Notes: generated by a model from the sequence alone, not told the origin. Shown: positions 10,203 to 22,993, numbered from the stretch's first letter. The stretch: DNA of 64,000 nucleotides from Muscardinus avellanarius (GCA_963383645.1 OY726557.1:126168895-126232894), one strand, 5' to 3'. Program-made: numbers and translations.

Positions 10203-13200
10203 ATGTTGGGAATTAAAAATTATCTCTCTATAATCACACTGAATGTAAATGGCCTCAACTCCCCAATAAAAAGACATAAAGTGGCAAAATGGATTAAAAG
10301 CCAGAATCCATCCATCTGCTGCTTACAAGAAACACACCTTACAAGTAAAGATAGGAACAAACTCAAGGTAAAGGGCTGGAGCAAGGTAATCCATGCTAAT
10401 GGTACTCGAAGACAAGCAGGAGTAGCAACTATGATATCAGACAAGTTAGACTTCAAACCCAAACTTATTAGAAGAGACAAAGAGGGTCACATTTTACTGG
10501 TAAAAGGAAGAGTCCAGCAAGAGGAAATAACAATAATCAACATCTATGCCCCAAACATAGGGGCAGCTACTTTCATTAATCAAACTCTTTGTGACATGAA
10601 GTCACACATAAATCCCAACACAATAATACTGGGAGACTTCAACACACCTCTCACAATACTAGACCGATCTTCCAGACAAAGGGTCAGTAAAGATGTCTCA
10701 GAACTAAAGAACACCATTAACCATATGGACCTGTTGGACACATATAGAATATTTTACCCAACTACAGCAGAGTTTACATTTTTCTCAGCTGCTCATGGAG
10801 CCTTCTCCAAAATAGATCACATTCTGGGACACAAAATGAGCACTAGCAAATTTTAAAAATGTTACATACTTCCCTGTGTCATTTCAGACCATAATGGAAT
10901 GAAACTAGAAATCAACTCTAAGAAGACACAGAGAAACAACATAAACATGTGGAGACTGAACACCACACTTCTAAATGAAGAATGGGTCATAGAAGATGTA
11001 AGAGGTGAAATCAAGAAATTTCTAGAACAAATGAAAATAAAGAAACAACATATCAAAACCTCTGGGACACTTTGAAGACAGTATTAAGAGGAAAATTTAT
11101 AGCACTGAGTGCTCACATAAAAAAAAAACAGAAAATCTTCAAATAAATAGCCTTATAACACACCTCAAAGCCCTTGAAAAGCAGGAACAATTGAACCCCA
11201 AAGCCAGCAGAAGACGGGAAATTATCAAAATTAGAGCAGAAATTAGTGAAATAGAGAATAAAAAAACAATACAGAAAATCAACAAAATCAAAAGCTGGTT
11301 TCTTGAAAAAATTAACAAGATTGATAAACCACTAGCCAACCTAACCTAACTAAAAAAAAGAGAGAATCAACCCAAATTATGAAGATAAGGGATGAAAAGG
11401 GAGACATTACTACTGACAGTGTAGAAATCCAGAGGATTATCAAAAACTACTTTGAAAAACTATACTCCAACAAAATGGAAAATCTGGAGGAAATTGACAA
11501 CTTCCTAGATCAATAAAGCCGGGCGTGGTGGCGCACGCTTGTAATCCCCGCGCTTGGGAGGAAGAAACAGGAGGATCGTGCAGGTTCGAAGCCAGCCCCG
11601 CGCGCTGGCTTAGGAGACCCTGTTTGCAAATTTAAAAAATGTAAAAATAGGTCTGGGAGTGTAGCCCGGAGGTACAAGGGCTTCCAGGAACCCCAGTACC
11701 ACAAAAAAAAAAAAAAAACAGCAATAAAGAGCTTACCATCAAAGAAAAGCCCAGGACCAGATGGTTTCCCAAGTGAATTCTATAAAACCTTTATAGAAGA
11801 ACTAATCTCAATACTACTCAAACTATTTCGGGAAATAGAAAAAACCAGGACTCTTCCAAATACATTCTATGACGCCAACATCACACTAATACCCAAACCG
11901 AATAAAGACAGTTCAAGGAAGGAAAACTACAGGCCTATATCTCTGATGAACTTGGATGCAAAACTATTAAACAAAATACTAGCAACATGCATTCAAAAAC
12001 AAATCAAGAAAATCATTCACCATGACCAGGTAGGGTTCATCCCAGGGATGCAAGGCTGGTTCAATATACAAAAATCAATCCATGTAATTCATCATATAAA
12101 CAGAATCAAAGACAAAAACCCACATGATCATCTCAAGAGATGCTGAAAAAGCATTTGATAAAATTCAACATCCATTTATGATAAAAACACTGCAGAGAAT
12201 TGGAATAGAAGAAACATATCTCAACATCATAAAGGTAATCTACAATAAGCCCACTGCCAACATCACATTAAATGCGGAAAAACTTCAAGAATTCCCCCTA
12301 AAAACTGGAACGAGACAAGGATGTCCATTATCACCACTTCTCTTCAATATAGTACTAGAGACTCTAGCCAGAGCAATAAGGCAAGAAAAGGAAATCAAAG
12401 GAGTACAAATAGGAAAAGAAGAACTTAAGCTTTCACTATTTGCAGATGACATGATACTATATTTAGAAAACCCAACAAACTCAACCAAAAGGCTTATAGA
12501 ACTGATTAACAAATTCAGCAAGGTATCTGGATACAAAATCAATCTTAAAAAATCAGGAGCTTTCCTGTACACCAACCATAAATCCACTGAAAAAGAAATT
12601 CAGAAAACACTTCCACTCAGGATCTCCCACAAGAAAATAAAATACCTAGGAATAAACTTGACCAAGGAGGTAAAAGATCTCTACAAAGAAAATTATAAAA
12701 CACTGAAAAAAGAAATCAAAGAAGATCTTAGAAGATGGAAAGACCTTCCATGTTCATGGATTGGCAGAATAAATATCATTAAAATGGTCATCCTCCCAAA
12801 AGTGATCTACAGATTTAATGCAATGCCCATTAAACTACCAAGATCATTCCTCACAGACATAGAAAAATCAGTCCTTAAATTTATCTGGAATAACAAAAAG
12901 CCCAGAATAGCCAAGGTAGTTCTCAGCAACAAAAACCACGCAGGAGGAATCACAATACCTGACTTTAAACTATACTACAAAGCCATTGTAATAAAAACAG
13001 CATGGTACTGGCAAAAGAACAGATACATAGACCAATGGACCAGAATAGAAGAACCAGAAACAATTCCACACACTTTCAGCCAATTGATTTTTGACAAAGG
13101 GGCCAAAAACATACACTGGTAAAAAGATAGCCTCTTCAACAAATGGTGTTGGGAAAACTGGTTAACCATATGCAGAAAATTGGATGTTAATCCCACTTTT

Positions 13201-14070
13201 TCACCCTGCACAAAAGTCAACTCACGATGGATCAAAGACTTGGAAATTAAACCAGAGACTTTGAAGCTCCTTGAAGAGGGCATAGGTCCAACACTACAAC
13301 ACATAGGCACAGACAAACATTTCCTCAACAAGACCCCAAAGGCACAACAAATTAAAAGGAGAATCAATACGTGGGATTGCATGAAACTGAAGAGCTTCTG
13401 TTCAGCAAAGGAAACTATCAAGAATCTCAATCGAGAGCCAACAGAATGGGAAAAGATTTTTGTCACCTACACCACTGATAGAGGACTAATATCTAGAATA
13501 TACAGAGAACTCAAGAAACTCAACACTAAGAAAACAAAGCATCCAATAACAAAATGGGCAAATGAAGTAAATAGACACTTCACAAAAGAAGAAATTCAAA
13601 TGGCCAATAAATGCATGAAAAAATGCTCAACATCATTGGCAATCTGAGAGATGCAAATCAAAACTACCCTGAGATTTCACCTAACACCAACTAGAATGGC
13701 CATCATTCAAAACACAGACAACAACAGATGCTGGTGAGGATGTGGAGAAGTGGGAACTCTAAGACATTGTTGGTGGAATTGCAAATTAGTGCAAACACTT
13801 TGGAAAACAATATGGAGAATCCTCAGAAGAATGGGAACAAATCTACCATTTGATCCAGCTATACCACTGTTGGGTATCTACCCAAAAGAAAAGAAACCAA
13901 ACTACCAAACTAATGCATGTGTATCTATGTTCATAGCTGCACAATTCACCATAGCCAAACTATGGAACCAGCCAAGATGTCCATCAACAGATGAATGGAT
14001 TACAAAACTGTGAGATATTTACACAATGGAATTTTACTCAGCCATCAAAAAAAAAACTCAATTACATCAT
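10203..14070 (+). pseudogene. L1 copy A ORF2 (endonuclease and reverse transcriptase), broken
   Basis: Starts MLGIKNYLSIITLNVNGLNS. The apurinic endonuclease domain shows CLQETH, LGDFN and, after a TAA at 10854, the SDH motif. Frameshifts lie around 11040-11130 and a SINE interrupts at 11518-11719. The RT domain is open from 12124 to 13122 (332 codons after the first ATG) with [16 protein letters not shown] and the catalytic FADD (about 12440). A stop at 13120-13122 precedes the Cys-rich C-terminal part (TLRHCWWNCKLVQTLWKTIW, from 13753). Confidence 0.9.
11518..11719 (+). mobile_element. B1-dID SINE in L1 copy A ORF2
   Basis: A young GC-rich subtype (gccgggcgtggtggcgcacgc). The flanking motif caataaag occurs at 11511-11518 and just after the A-tail. 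Confidence 0.92.
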
Positions 14071-14737
14071 TTTTAGTGAAATGGATGGAACTGGAGAACA
14101 TTATGCTAAGTGAGATTAGTCAGGCACAAAAAATAAGAAATCAGATGCTTTCCCTAATATGTGAGAGTTAGGGAGAAAGGAGGAGCAAACAAGACAACCT
14201 AAAGGAGGAGAAAGGAGGGGGGAATAGGAAAATCTCTAAAGCTCACAATGTACTTAAACATATCGAAGTCAATCACTAAGCCAAGCAAGGGAGGGAGAGA
14301 CGGGGAGGGAATGGGGTGGGATATGGGTAGGGGTTAAATCAGTGATGAGTACATGTTTGTACACACAAGTGTTTTACCCCAATAAGTTGTATGAATATAA
14401 TGCACCAATAAAAAAAATTTAAAAAAGAATAAAAAAAAATTGAAAAAGTGGACTTCCGGGAAGATGGCGACCAAGAAAAGCAGCGTTTATGAGTCCTGCT
14501 AACACTCGATCTCTATTGCCAAAAAATTAGCGCTTTTCATAGCCAGAAATAACTACCAGCAGAGAAATAAAAACTGTAAATACAAGGGACAGAGAAAAAG
14601 GAGACTAGAGGAACAACCAGAGACCAGAAAAGAAACCAGCTCGTATTGCAGCGGCAGCCAGTGCTATCTTGCCTCACAGCACCAGGCTCCAGAGAGGAAA
14701 GGTAAACAAGGAGTGGAAGTGAGCAGCTGTGAATCAT

Positions 14738-14833
14738 TCAGGTATAATTCAGCAGTTCTTTCAGTGCAAAGAATGTCTAAAACTGTCAGGTATAATTCAG
14801 CAGTTCTTTCAGTGCAAAGAATGTCTAAAACTG
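14738..14833 (+). repeat. 48-bp perfect tandem duplication in L1 copy B 5'UTR
   Basis: Units 14738-14785 and 14786-14833 are identical (tcaggtataattcagcagtt .. gaatgtctaaaactg). Copy A has one diverged unit at the matching place. Confidence 0.95.
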
Positions 14834-14940
14834 CCAGTGGCCAAGCTCATCATACCCTCCAGGAACTCAGAACAGAGCTCAAAACCAGAAAAGAAATACG
14901 CCAGCCTCATGGCCAAGGGTGTGGTAGCGGCACCATACTG

Positions 14941-14941
<1 letters not shown>

Positions 14942-14986
<45 letters not shown>
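14942..14986. repeat. (CAG)15 microsatellite
   Basis: Fifteen uninterrupted CAG units followed by CAA, in the 5'UTR of L1 copy B. Copy A has only gtggcggcagcagtg here. Confidence 0.97.
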
Positions 14987-14989
<3 letters not shown>

Positions 14990-15382
14990 GTTCACCATGC
15001 CCCAACAGCTCCAGATCAGCATGCACAAAAGCTGTGAGTGAAATTGCGGCCCCTAAAGGAGACTTCCCAGCACTGCACCCCTAGAAACTTGCACAGCTTT
15101 GATAATCTCCCTGGGTCTGAGATTTTTCAGTTCAACCCAGTAAAGGAGTAGCGGTGGCAGATACCACACCCTAGTCACAGTTTCCTGTGAGAATACACCA
15201 AGCCCAGCACCCCCATAGTCTCACGCAGCCTCGATTAATTCCCTGAGTCTGAGTCTTAGCGATACAACCTAGTAAAGGAGAAGTAGCACCTGAGATTGCC
15301 ACAAACTCGAGATCCAGAACACCCTAAGGGAAGTCATGGTAATCCAGGGAAGAAACCAGAGAAGGCACAAACTTCTGAAATC

Positions 15383-16293
15383 ATGGGAAGGAGGAATAAC
15401 AATGGAGCAATGAGCTCCCACAACCCCACAATATCATAACCTGAAAACACAGAATTCAGAGATCTCTAGAAGATCAAATCAGGAATATAACTGTAGAATT
15501 CAGGACCTTTGAAAATAATTTAGAGAGAGTCTAAAAGAAATAAAGGATGCAATCATTGAAGTAAAGGCATCAATTCAAACTATAAACAATGCATTAGACC
15601 ATATGGAGAATAGAATCTCGCTTCTAGAAGATGATCACTCCAAAAACAAACACATAATTTATAAATTAGAAAAAAAATCTGACAGCAAGAATTTGACATT
15701 GAAGAAATATGGGCCCATCCTAAGAGAGTTAACCTAAGAATAATCAGAATAGAGGAGGGAAAGAAGGTGAAACCAAAGGGATCAATAATCTCTTCAAAGA
15801 AGTAGTAGCTGAAAATTTTCCAAACATAGAGCAAGAGGTCAATACACAGGTCCAGGAAACTTATAGAACTCCCTTTAGACAGGATCAGAGAAAAGGTTCC
15901 CCATGCCACATAATTGCCAAAATGACCAATGTAGAAGCCAAAGAGAGAATCTTAAAGGCAACAAAAACAAAAGGCCAAGTGACATTCAGAGGCAAACCAA
16001 TTAGAATCAATCCAGACTTCCCAAACCAAGTCATGAAAGCCAGAAGGGCCTGGAGTAACATATTCTGAACTCTGAAAGAAAACAACTTCCAGCCAAAAAT
16101 TTCCTAGCCAGCAAAACTATCTATCAAAATAAATGGTGAAATAAGAAGCTTCCATGACAAACAGCAACTGAAGGAATTTATGTCTTCAAAACCAGTGCTA
16201 GAGAAAATACTCAAGGAGATTAACTACAAACAAGAAATAGGTAATACACACCAGAATCAGAGAAACAAGATTTCCCATCCAGCAGACAACTAA
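15383..16293 (+). pseudogene. L1 copy B ORF1 remnant
   Basis: ATG at 15383 (MGRRNNNGAMSS..) with several stops and frameshifts. The C-terminal region from about 15925 still reads like copy A, ending at the TAA at 16291-16293. Confidence 0.8.
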
Positions 16294-16338
16294 GCAAAGA
16301 AGAATAAACAGTATCTCAAACAGAAATAAAATTTTAAC

Positions 16339-17470
16339 ATGTTAGGAATTAAAATTATCTCTCAATAATCACACTGAATGTAAATGGCCTCAATTCCCCA
16401 ATAAAAAGACATAAAGTGGCAAAATGGATTAAAAACCAGAATCCATCCATCTTCTGCTTACAAGAAACACACCTTATAAGTAAAGATAGTAACAAACTCA
16501 AGGTAAAGAGCTGAAGCAAGGTAATCCATGCTAATGGAACTCAAAGGTAAGCAGGAGTAGCAACTATGATATCAGACAAATTAGACTTCAAACCCAAACT
16601 TACTAGAAGAGACATAGAATGTTACATGATTATTCCTCACAGACATAGAAAAAATAGTCCTTAAATTTATTTTGAATAACAAAAAGCCAAGAATAGCCAA
16701 AGTAGTTCTCAGCAACAAAAACCACTGCAACACATAGACACAGACAAACACTTTCTCAACAAGACTCCAAAGGCACAACAAATTAAAAGGCAAATCAATA
16801 CGTGGGACTGCATGAAACTGAAGAGCTTCTGTTTAGCAAAGAAAACTGTCAAGAACCTCATCCAAGAGCCAACAGAATGGGAGAAGATTTTTACCACCTA
16901 TGCCTCAGATAGAGGACTAATATCTAGAATATACAGAGAACTCAAGAAACTCAACACTAAAAAACAAAGCATCCAATAACAAAAATGGGCAAGCGAACAA
17001 AATAGTTCACAAAAGAAGAAATTCAAATGGCCAATAAATGCATGAAAAAATGCTCAACATCTTTGGCAATCTGAGAGATGCAAATCAAAATTACCCTGAG
17101 ATTTCACCTAACTCCAACTAGAATGGCAATCATTCAAAACACAAACAACAAATGCTGGCAAGGATGTGGAGAAGTGGGAACTCTAAGACATTGTTGATGG
17201 GATTGCAAATTAGTGCAACCACTTTGGAAAACAGTATGGAGGATCCTCAGAAAAATGGGAACAAATTTACCATTTGATCCAGCAATACCACTTGTGGGTA
17301 TCTACCCAAAAGATAGGAAACCAAACTACTAAACAAATGAATGTGTATCTATGTTCATAGCTGCACAATTCACCATAGCCAAACTATGGAACCAGCCAAG
17401 ATGTCCATCAACAGATGAATGGATTACAAAACTGTGGGATATGTACACAATGGAATTTTACTCTGCCATT
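16339..17470 (+). pseudogene. L1 copy B ORF2 remnant with two internal deletions
   Basis: The first ~280 bp encode the endonuclease start (homologous to 10203-10490). The sequence then jumps at 16620-16632 to bases homologous to 12846 (attcctcacagacatag) and again at about 16725 (accac/tgcaacacatag) to bases homologous to about 13296. The RT catalytic core is missing. Confidence 0.88.
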
Positions 17471-17880
17471 AAAAAAAACTCAATTACATCATATTCAGGG
17501 AAATGGATGGAACTTGAGGATTAGTCAGTCACAAAGAATAAGAAATCAGATGCTTTTCCTAATATGTGAAAGCTAAGGAGAAATGGGTCATAGGAGGAAC
17601 TCTAGATGAGAAAGGAAATCCTATAGAGGAGCAAACAAGACAACCTAAATGAGGGGATAGGAGGGAGGTAGAAGGAAACTCTCTAAAACACACAATGTAC
17701 TTAAACATACTGAAGTCAACCACTAAGCAAAGCATGGGAAGGAGGGACAGGGAGGGAATGGGGTGGGAATTGGGTAGGGGCTAAATGGGTGATGTGTACA
17801 TGTATGTCCACACAAACTTTTTTTTTTACTTCAATATGATGTATGAATATAATGCACCAATAAAAATTTAAAAAAAGAAA

Positions 17881-17955
17881 AAGTTTTGGAGCTATAGCTT
17901 AAAGATACAATAACTCTAGGTTCAATTCCTAGTACCAAAATAAATAAATAAAAAG
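17881..17955 (+). mobile_element. ID half of a SINE split by the two L1s
   Basis: Reads ggagctatagcttaaagatac..ggttcaattcctagtacc. A possible matching left piece (agcttatcaagatcctctttcaaaatt) lies just before L1 copy A at 7935-7962. Confidence 0.55.
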
Positions 17956-18239
17956 CAAGAATTGGTTCTGATTTTCAAATCATAGTAGGTTAAAATAATC
18001 CATTAAATATTCCAATAATTTTAAAATTATAGACTTAATGGTAAGTTGATGGAACCCAATCAGAGTATAAACTGAATTACAACAAAATTAACATGTGTGT
18101 ATAAATACCATATGGCTCAAGATGCTAATCATTACCAACAGGGCCAGTGTCCCTGCCATGCATACCTTTCCATTTATTAAACATTTCTTCTCTCTAAATG
18201 TAACTATTAATAGTTACAAACTGCTAAGATAATATTAAA

Positions 18240-18690
18240 TATCTTGGGTTTTTTCTTCTGGTTTTGGCTTTATAAAAATTAAATCACAGTTTATGTTTCT
18301 GGTATATCTCTTCATTTACTAACCTTGTAAAATTTATCCTTATCTTTAGTAGAATGTATTATTACATTTGATATGAATTATAGGTGTCACATATATGATA
18401 TTGATTTGCCTTTTAACAGATATTTAAATTACATCCAGACCGGGGATATTATGAATAAAGGGACTATTACTTCCTTGTACATGTCTTTGGTGCAAATATG
18501 AACATATTCATACTAGGAATGCATCTAAAAGGAGAATTTCTAAGCCACAAATATGTGTTTGTTCAACTTTTGGAGTTAATGCAAAACACTTTTCCCAAGT
18601 GTACTTGTCCTTATTTATACTCCTACAATCAGAGATCCAGTTGCTCTAAATTCTCACTAGTAGTTGGATTGTTGTGTGTTTAGAATTATC
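18240..18690 (-). mobile_element. old L1M-type LINE fragment, antisense
   Basis: The segment ..gggatattatgaataaagggac..catgtctttggtgcaaatatg.. is the reverse-strand signature of old mammalian L1 ORF2 3' ends. Confidence 0.6.
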
Positions 18691-18699
18691 TTCTCTTTT

Positions 18700-19335
18700 C
18701 CTCAGAAAACTGGGAGTGGATCCACTATATGATCCAGCTATACCAACCATTCCTGGGTATCTCTCCAAAGAAACTAAAATCATAGTATTATAATAATACA
18801 TGCATATCCATGTTTATAGCAGCATAATTCATAATAGCCAAGTTATGGAACTAAATTAGGTGTTCATCATCGAATAAATTACAAAATTATGGGATAAACA
18901 CACAATGGAATTCAACTCAGAAATAAATTACAAAATTGTCATTTTCAGGAAAATGGATGGACCTGGAGAACATTATGTCAAATGAGATTAGCCACTCACA
19001 GAAAGTGAAGGGTCATATGTTTTCTCTCATATGCTGAAGCTAAGGAGTTATGGGGATAACTCCTTAGGAGGGGGACTTTAGATAATGGAGGAGAAGCCCC
19101 AGTAGAGCATGGAGGTGGTGTAGGGAGGGGAAAGGGAGTTAATGAAGGAAACATTTTCATTTACATATGTGAGAATAGCAATACCAATCTCAATATCATG
19201 TATGAAGAAAGGAAGGGAGTGGGGAGAGAGCAGAGGGGAAGCTCACCAAGTTCTGTGTGCATATATGTCCCTATCACTCTGAACTACATTATAATGTGAG
19301 ACTATATGCACCAATGAAAGTACATATATCAAAAA
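18700..19335 (+). mobile_element. L1 3' end fragment (ORF2 C terminus and 3'UTR)
   Basis: Includes gatccagctataccaaccattcctgggtatct, aaaatggatggacctggagaacattatg and a tail atgcaccaatgaaag. It is more diverged than copies A and B. Confidence 0.8.
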
Positions 19336-19339
19336 GTTG

Positions 19340-20330
19340 GAAGTCTCTGGCAGGTGAATGATGATATGTAAGTTACGATGACATGTATATGTATCTGCAA
19401 GATTCCCCTGATTCAAAGTTCTAATGTTTAATAAGTTCATGTACTCAAAAAAATTTATCTTCTCCCATTCTGTATCTTGATTTTTTACCCTCAATTACAC
19501 TGGAGAACAGAATTTTTATTTTGATATAACCCAATGTATTGATATCTTATGATTTGAGGGATTTTGTGACTTGTTATTTGAGGATCTGTAAGACATAAAA
19601 GCAGTTATAAACATTTCCATGTGGTTAGAGATACTATAAAGTTCATCCAAGAATCACAAGTTACCAACCCTAATCTAGCCAGCAGGCCCTGATATCCTAG
19701 AGGGAGGAATGGGGGCAGGGATTAGGCCATCTTGACTCTAGACTAGAAGAATAAAGGGAACCCAGATATTTGTAGTAAAATACAGTTCTCTTCAAAGGTA
19801 AGAATCATTACAGGTCATTCCTTTCACAAATGAACAAGTTTATCCAAGTATTTGTACCTTTACTGGCATCCAGTAACCCTCCATAAAGAAAAGAAATTGT
19901 ATAAAACTCTCTCCAAATTTTCTGTCCTATACTTTCTACTGATTAACAAATTTATCAAGTCTATTATTTAATAAGCCTTGGTTGATCACTTAGTGCCAGA
20001 CTCTTGGTTAAACTAAAATACTAGTTAATGACATCACAGAGTTTGGAACATGTTATCATGCCATCCTGTTTCATAAGTCCTTACCCTGGGATGAACAAAC
20101 ATTTCCCACTTAGACACGGAGAAATTTCTAAGGAACCAAAAATCTGATATCACACTCAAAAACTTATACACACAGAAGACAAAAGGGAGAGAGAGGCAGA
20201 GGAGGGTGGGAATAAGAAATATAATTCATCTCTAGCCAGAAGCACTTCCTGATAATGCTTACCAGCCTGTACTTTCCACATCACAGATTGCTGGCTCCAT
20301 AGACAGCAGGAGAAAAGGGGCAGTTCTGCC
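19340..20330. other. no gene or clear repeat seen
   Basis: AT-rich unique-looking sequence upstream of PATE4; no splice-consistent coding segment found. Confidence 0.5.
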
Positions 20331-20474
20331 TAATGCTTATATCAGCCTCCCTCCTCCATTTCTATCTGCTAGCTGTGACTCAATGTCAAAATTTCATAAA
20401 GGAAGCTAGAGGCTAGGCTTTGCAATACTTCACTCAGAACACTTTCCATATCCAACGGGCAACCACTAAAGAAA
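20330..20474 (+). promoter_or_regulatory. candidate PATE4 promoter and 5'UTR
   Basis: Upstream of the start codon there is an AP-1-like TGACTCA at 20376-20382 and a weak TATA-like CATAAA at 20395-20400. There is no CpG enrichment, consistent with a tissue-restricted gene. The transcription start is not determined; this is position-based inference. Confidence 0.3.
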
Positions 20475-20523
20475 ATGAAGATACTGTTCCTGCTGAGCTT
20501 CTCTCTTCTCTGCTACCAAGAGG
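20475..20523 (+). CDS. PATE4: PATE4 exon 1 (coding part): signal peptide
   Basis: ATG at 20475 opens a leucine-rich leader (MKILFLLSFSLLCYQE, then a split Val codon). The donor is AGG|GTATGT at 20523/20524. No other ATG nearby gives a leader in frame with exon 2. Confidence 0.8.
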
Positions 20524-22049
20524 GTATGTTTCATCAATGGTATCTTAGGGGTACTTTCTCTAAACTCTCCACATCCTGCACAAGCATTGTAGCTCAAACC
20601 TAAAGACTGGGTACAATCTGAGTTGCTGGATAGTATATATATATGATATACTAATCTAGAAGGAAATGTACTAATTGCAGAAGAACAGGATGGAAGTTTT
20701 CAGATCTCACATTTATTGACTTTTCACCCATACTTATCTCACTTTCATTCTCCATTCTTGAAACACTTCTATCCTATATTCTGCAACACTCTTCTGGTTT
20801 TCCTCTCTTTTATCTGGCTACTTTTTTTTTTCAGTAAATATGTAGGGTTCTTTATTCTACCTGACCATTAAGTACCAATATACCTCTGTCCACTCAGACT
20901 TTCCCCTGTGTCAACTCACCCACTACCATGGCTTCATTTACAGCCAACATACTGAAAATTCAATTTCTATCTCTAGCCAGCTCTCTATTCTGAGCTCCTC
21001 TTACATCAACAGATGCCTAATCAACTCAGAAGTCAGCCTTTGAACATAGCTCTCCCTTGTCATCAGTTGAAACTTAAGGGCCAGTTCCTAGGATGTCTAC
21101 CTATTAGACGTGCTCCAAATATAATTATATTTCTACCTTAATACCCTTTGACATTTAATGAAAATGCTGAGCCTTAAAAGTATTAGGAGAAAATGAGCAA
21201 TTATTCTTTCATAAATTTGATAAAGAGGCCTTCCTAACTATGATTTAAAAACCCATAGTTATTAGAAGAACAAATTGACAGTTTTCAAACCCAGGGGCAT
21301 TCTACCTCTGAGCTTCATCCCCAGTCCTATTTTATTTTTTATTTGGAAACAGTCTCAATAGGTTGCTGAGAGCCTGGCTAAGTTGCTGAGCTGGCTGCAA
21401 ACCTGAAATCCTCCTGTGTCAGTCTCCCATGTACTAGCTAAGATTGACAAATTGACATCATACGAATCAAAATATTAGCCAGTTGTCGTGGCATGTCCCT
21501 ATAATCCCAGTACTTGGGAGGCTGAGACAAGAGGATCACATATAAAATAAAGAAGGTCTGGTGTGTAGTTTGAAGATATAATGCCCCTGAGTTCAATCAC
21601 CAGTAAAACACGCATGCACACACACACATCTACACATGTAATAAAATATCCCTTGTGTTCAAAAATGAAGAGGCAATTCGTATCATAGAAAAGTGGCTAA
21701 TATCGCTAACATATTAAAAATCCTAGCTAGATCTGGTAGCCTGCACCTCTAATCCCAGTACTTGAGAAGCTAAAACACAAAAATTACAAGTTCTAGGCCA
21801 ACATGCAGTAACTTAGTGAGACCCTGTTTTAAAAGAAAAAATTAAGCTGGGCATGCTGGTGCACATTTGTAATCCTAGTATTTGGGAGACTGAGATAGGA
21901 GGATTCCAGGTTCAAGGCCAGCCTCAGCTACTTAGTGAGGCCCTCCATAACTTAGTAAGACCCTGTTTCAAAATAAAGAATAAAAAAAAAAAATAGGACT
22001 GGAAGTATAGCTTAGAGGTAAAATGCTCCTGGGTTCAATCCCCATTACC

Positions 22050-22080
<31 letters not shown>

Positions 22081-22915
22081 TAAAAAGGAAAAAGATAAAA
22101 AGATCATCAATCTTATAGAAAAACAAGAATATAGTTTACATAAAAAGAAATATAAACAGCTATTAAACATGAAAATATGTTCAATCTCATTACATAAGTG
22201 ATATACAAATTAAAAGAACACTGAAATATAATTTTTTTGCCTACCAGATTCTCAACATTCAAAAGTTTGATAACATGTATTGCAGTTTTAGTGGGGCAAA
22301 GATTTTCCAAGCATTGATAGCAAGAGTATAAATGATACTGAAAGTTCAGTTCTTGTCCCCGATGTCAACTGAAGTAACAGTTCAATACATGGCTTTGAGG
22401 AAAGGGAAAGGAAGTTTTATTGATTTACTAGCAAATGGAGACTATGGTAAACTAGCACTCAGAAATGACTGCTTTCCTGTTGGGCATGTGGGTATACACC
22501 TGTAATCCCAGTACTTGGGAGGCTGCCACAGGAAGTGCAGGTTCAAAGCCAGCCTCAGCAATTTAGCGAGGCTCTTGGCAACTTAGTAAGACCCTTTTGA
22601 CCTTTTTTTTGTGTGTGTGGGTCTGGGGATGGAACCCAGAGGCATTTGACCTCCAAGCCACACCCCTGCCCTATTTTTATTATTTATTTTGAAACAGGGT
22701 CTCACTAAGTTGCAGAGGGCCTCACTAAATAGCTGAGACTGTCCTCGAACCGCAATCCTCCGGTTTCAGCCTCCCAAATGCTGGGATTACAAGCCTGTGC
22801 CACCACGCCCGGCTAAGACCCTATTTGTAAATAAAAATAATAATACAGGACTGGGAGGTAGAATGTCCCTGGGTTCAGTCCCCAGCACAAAGAAAGAAGG
22901 AGAGAAAGAGAGAGG

Positions 22916-22993
<78 letters not shown>

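Larger units (their letters stand above)
7972..14430 (+). mobile_element. full-length but inactive L1 LINE (L1 copy A)
   Basis: A 5'UTR from ggacttccgggaagatggc (7972-9235, with a GC-rich VNTR at 8165-8450), ORF1 (9236-10157), ORF2 (10203 to about 14070), a 3'UTR (polypurine-rich, 14070-14400) and an A-tail. A SINE interrupts ORF2 at 11518-11719. Both ORFs carry stops and frameshifts, so it cannot mobilise itself. The flanking motif attgaaaaa recurs at both ends (7960-7970 and 14439-14448). Confidence 0.92.
14451..17880 (+). mobile_element. L1 LINE copy B, internally deleted
   Basis: Starts gacttccgggaagatggcgacc directly after the A-tail and attgaaaaagtg of copy A. 5'UTR 14451-15382, ORF1 remnant 15383-16293, ORF2 remnant from 16339, a 3'UTR ending with caccaataaaaattt at 17860-17875. 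Compared with copy A it lacks about 2.1 kb of ORF2 at 16620 and about 0.36 kb at 16725. Confidence 0.9.

Noticed and set aside
14729..15037. 102-codon ORF with a poly-Gln run
   Set aside because: It is a microsatellite and duplicated 5'UTR sequence of L1 copy B.
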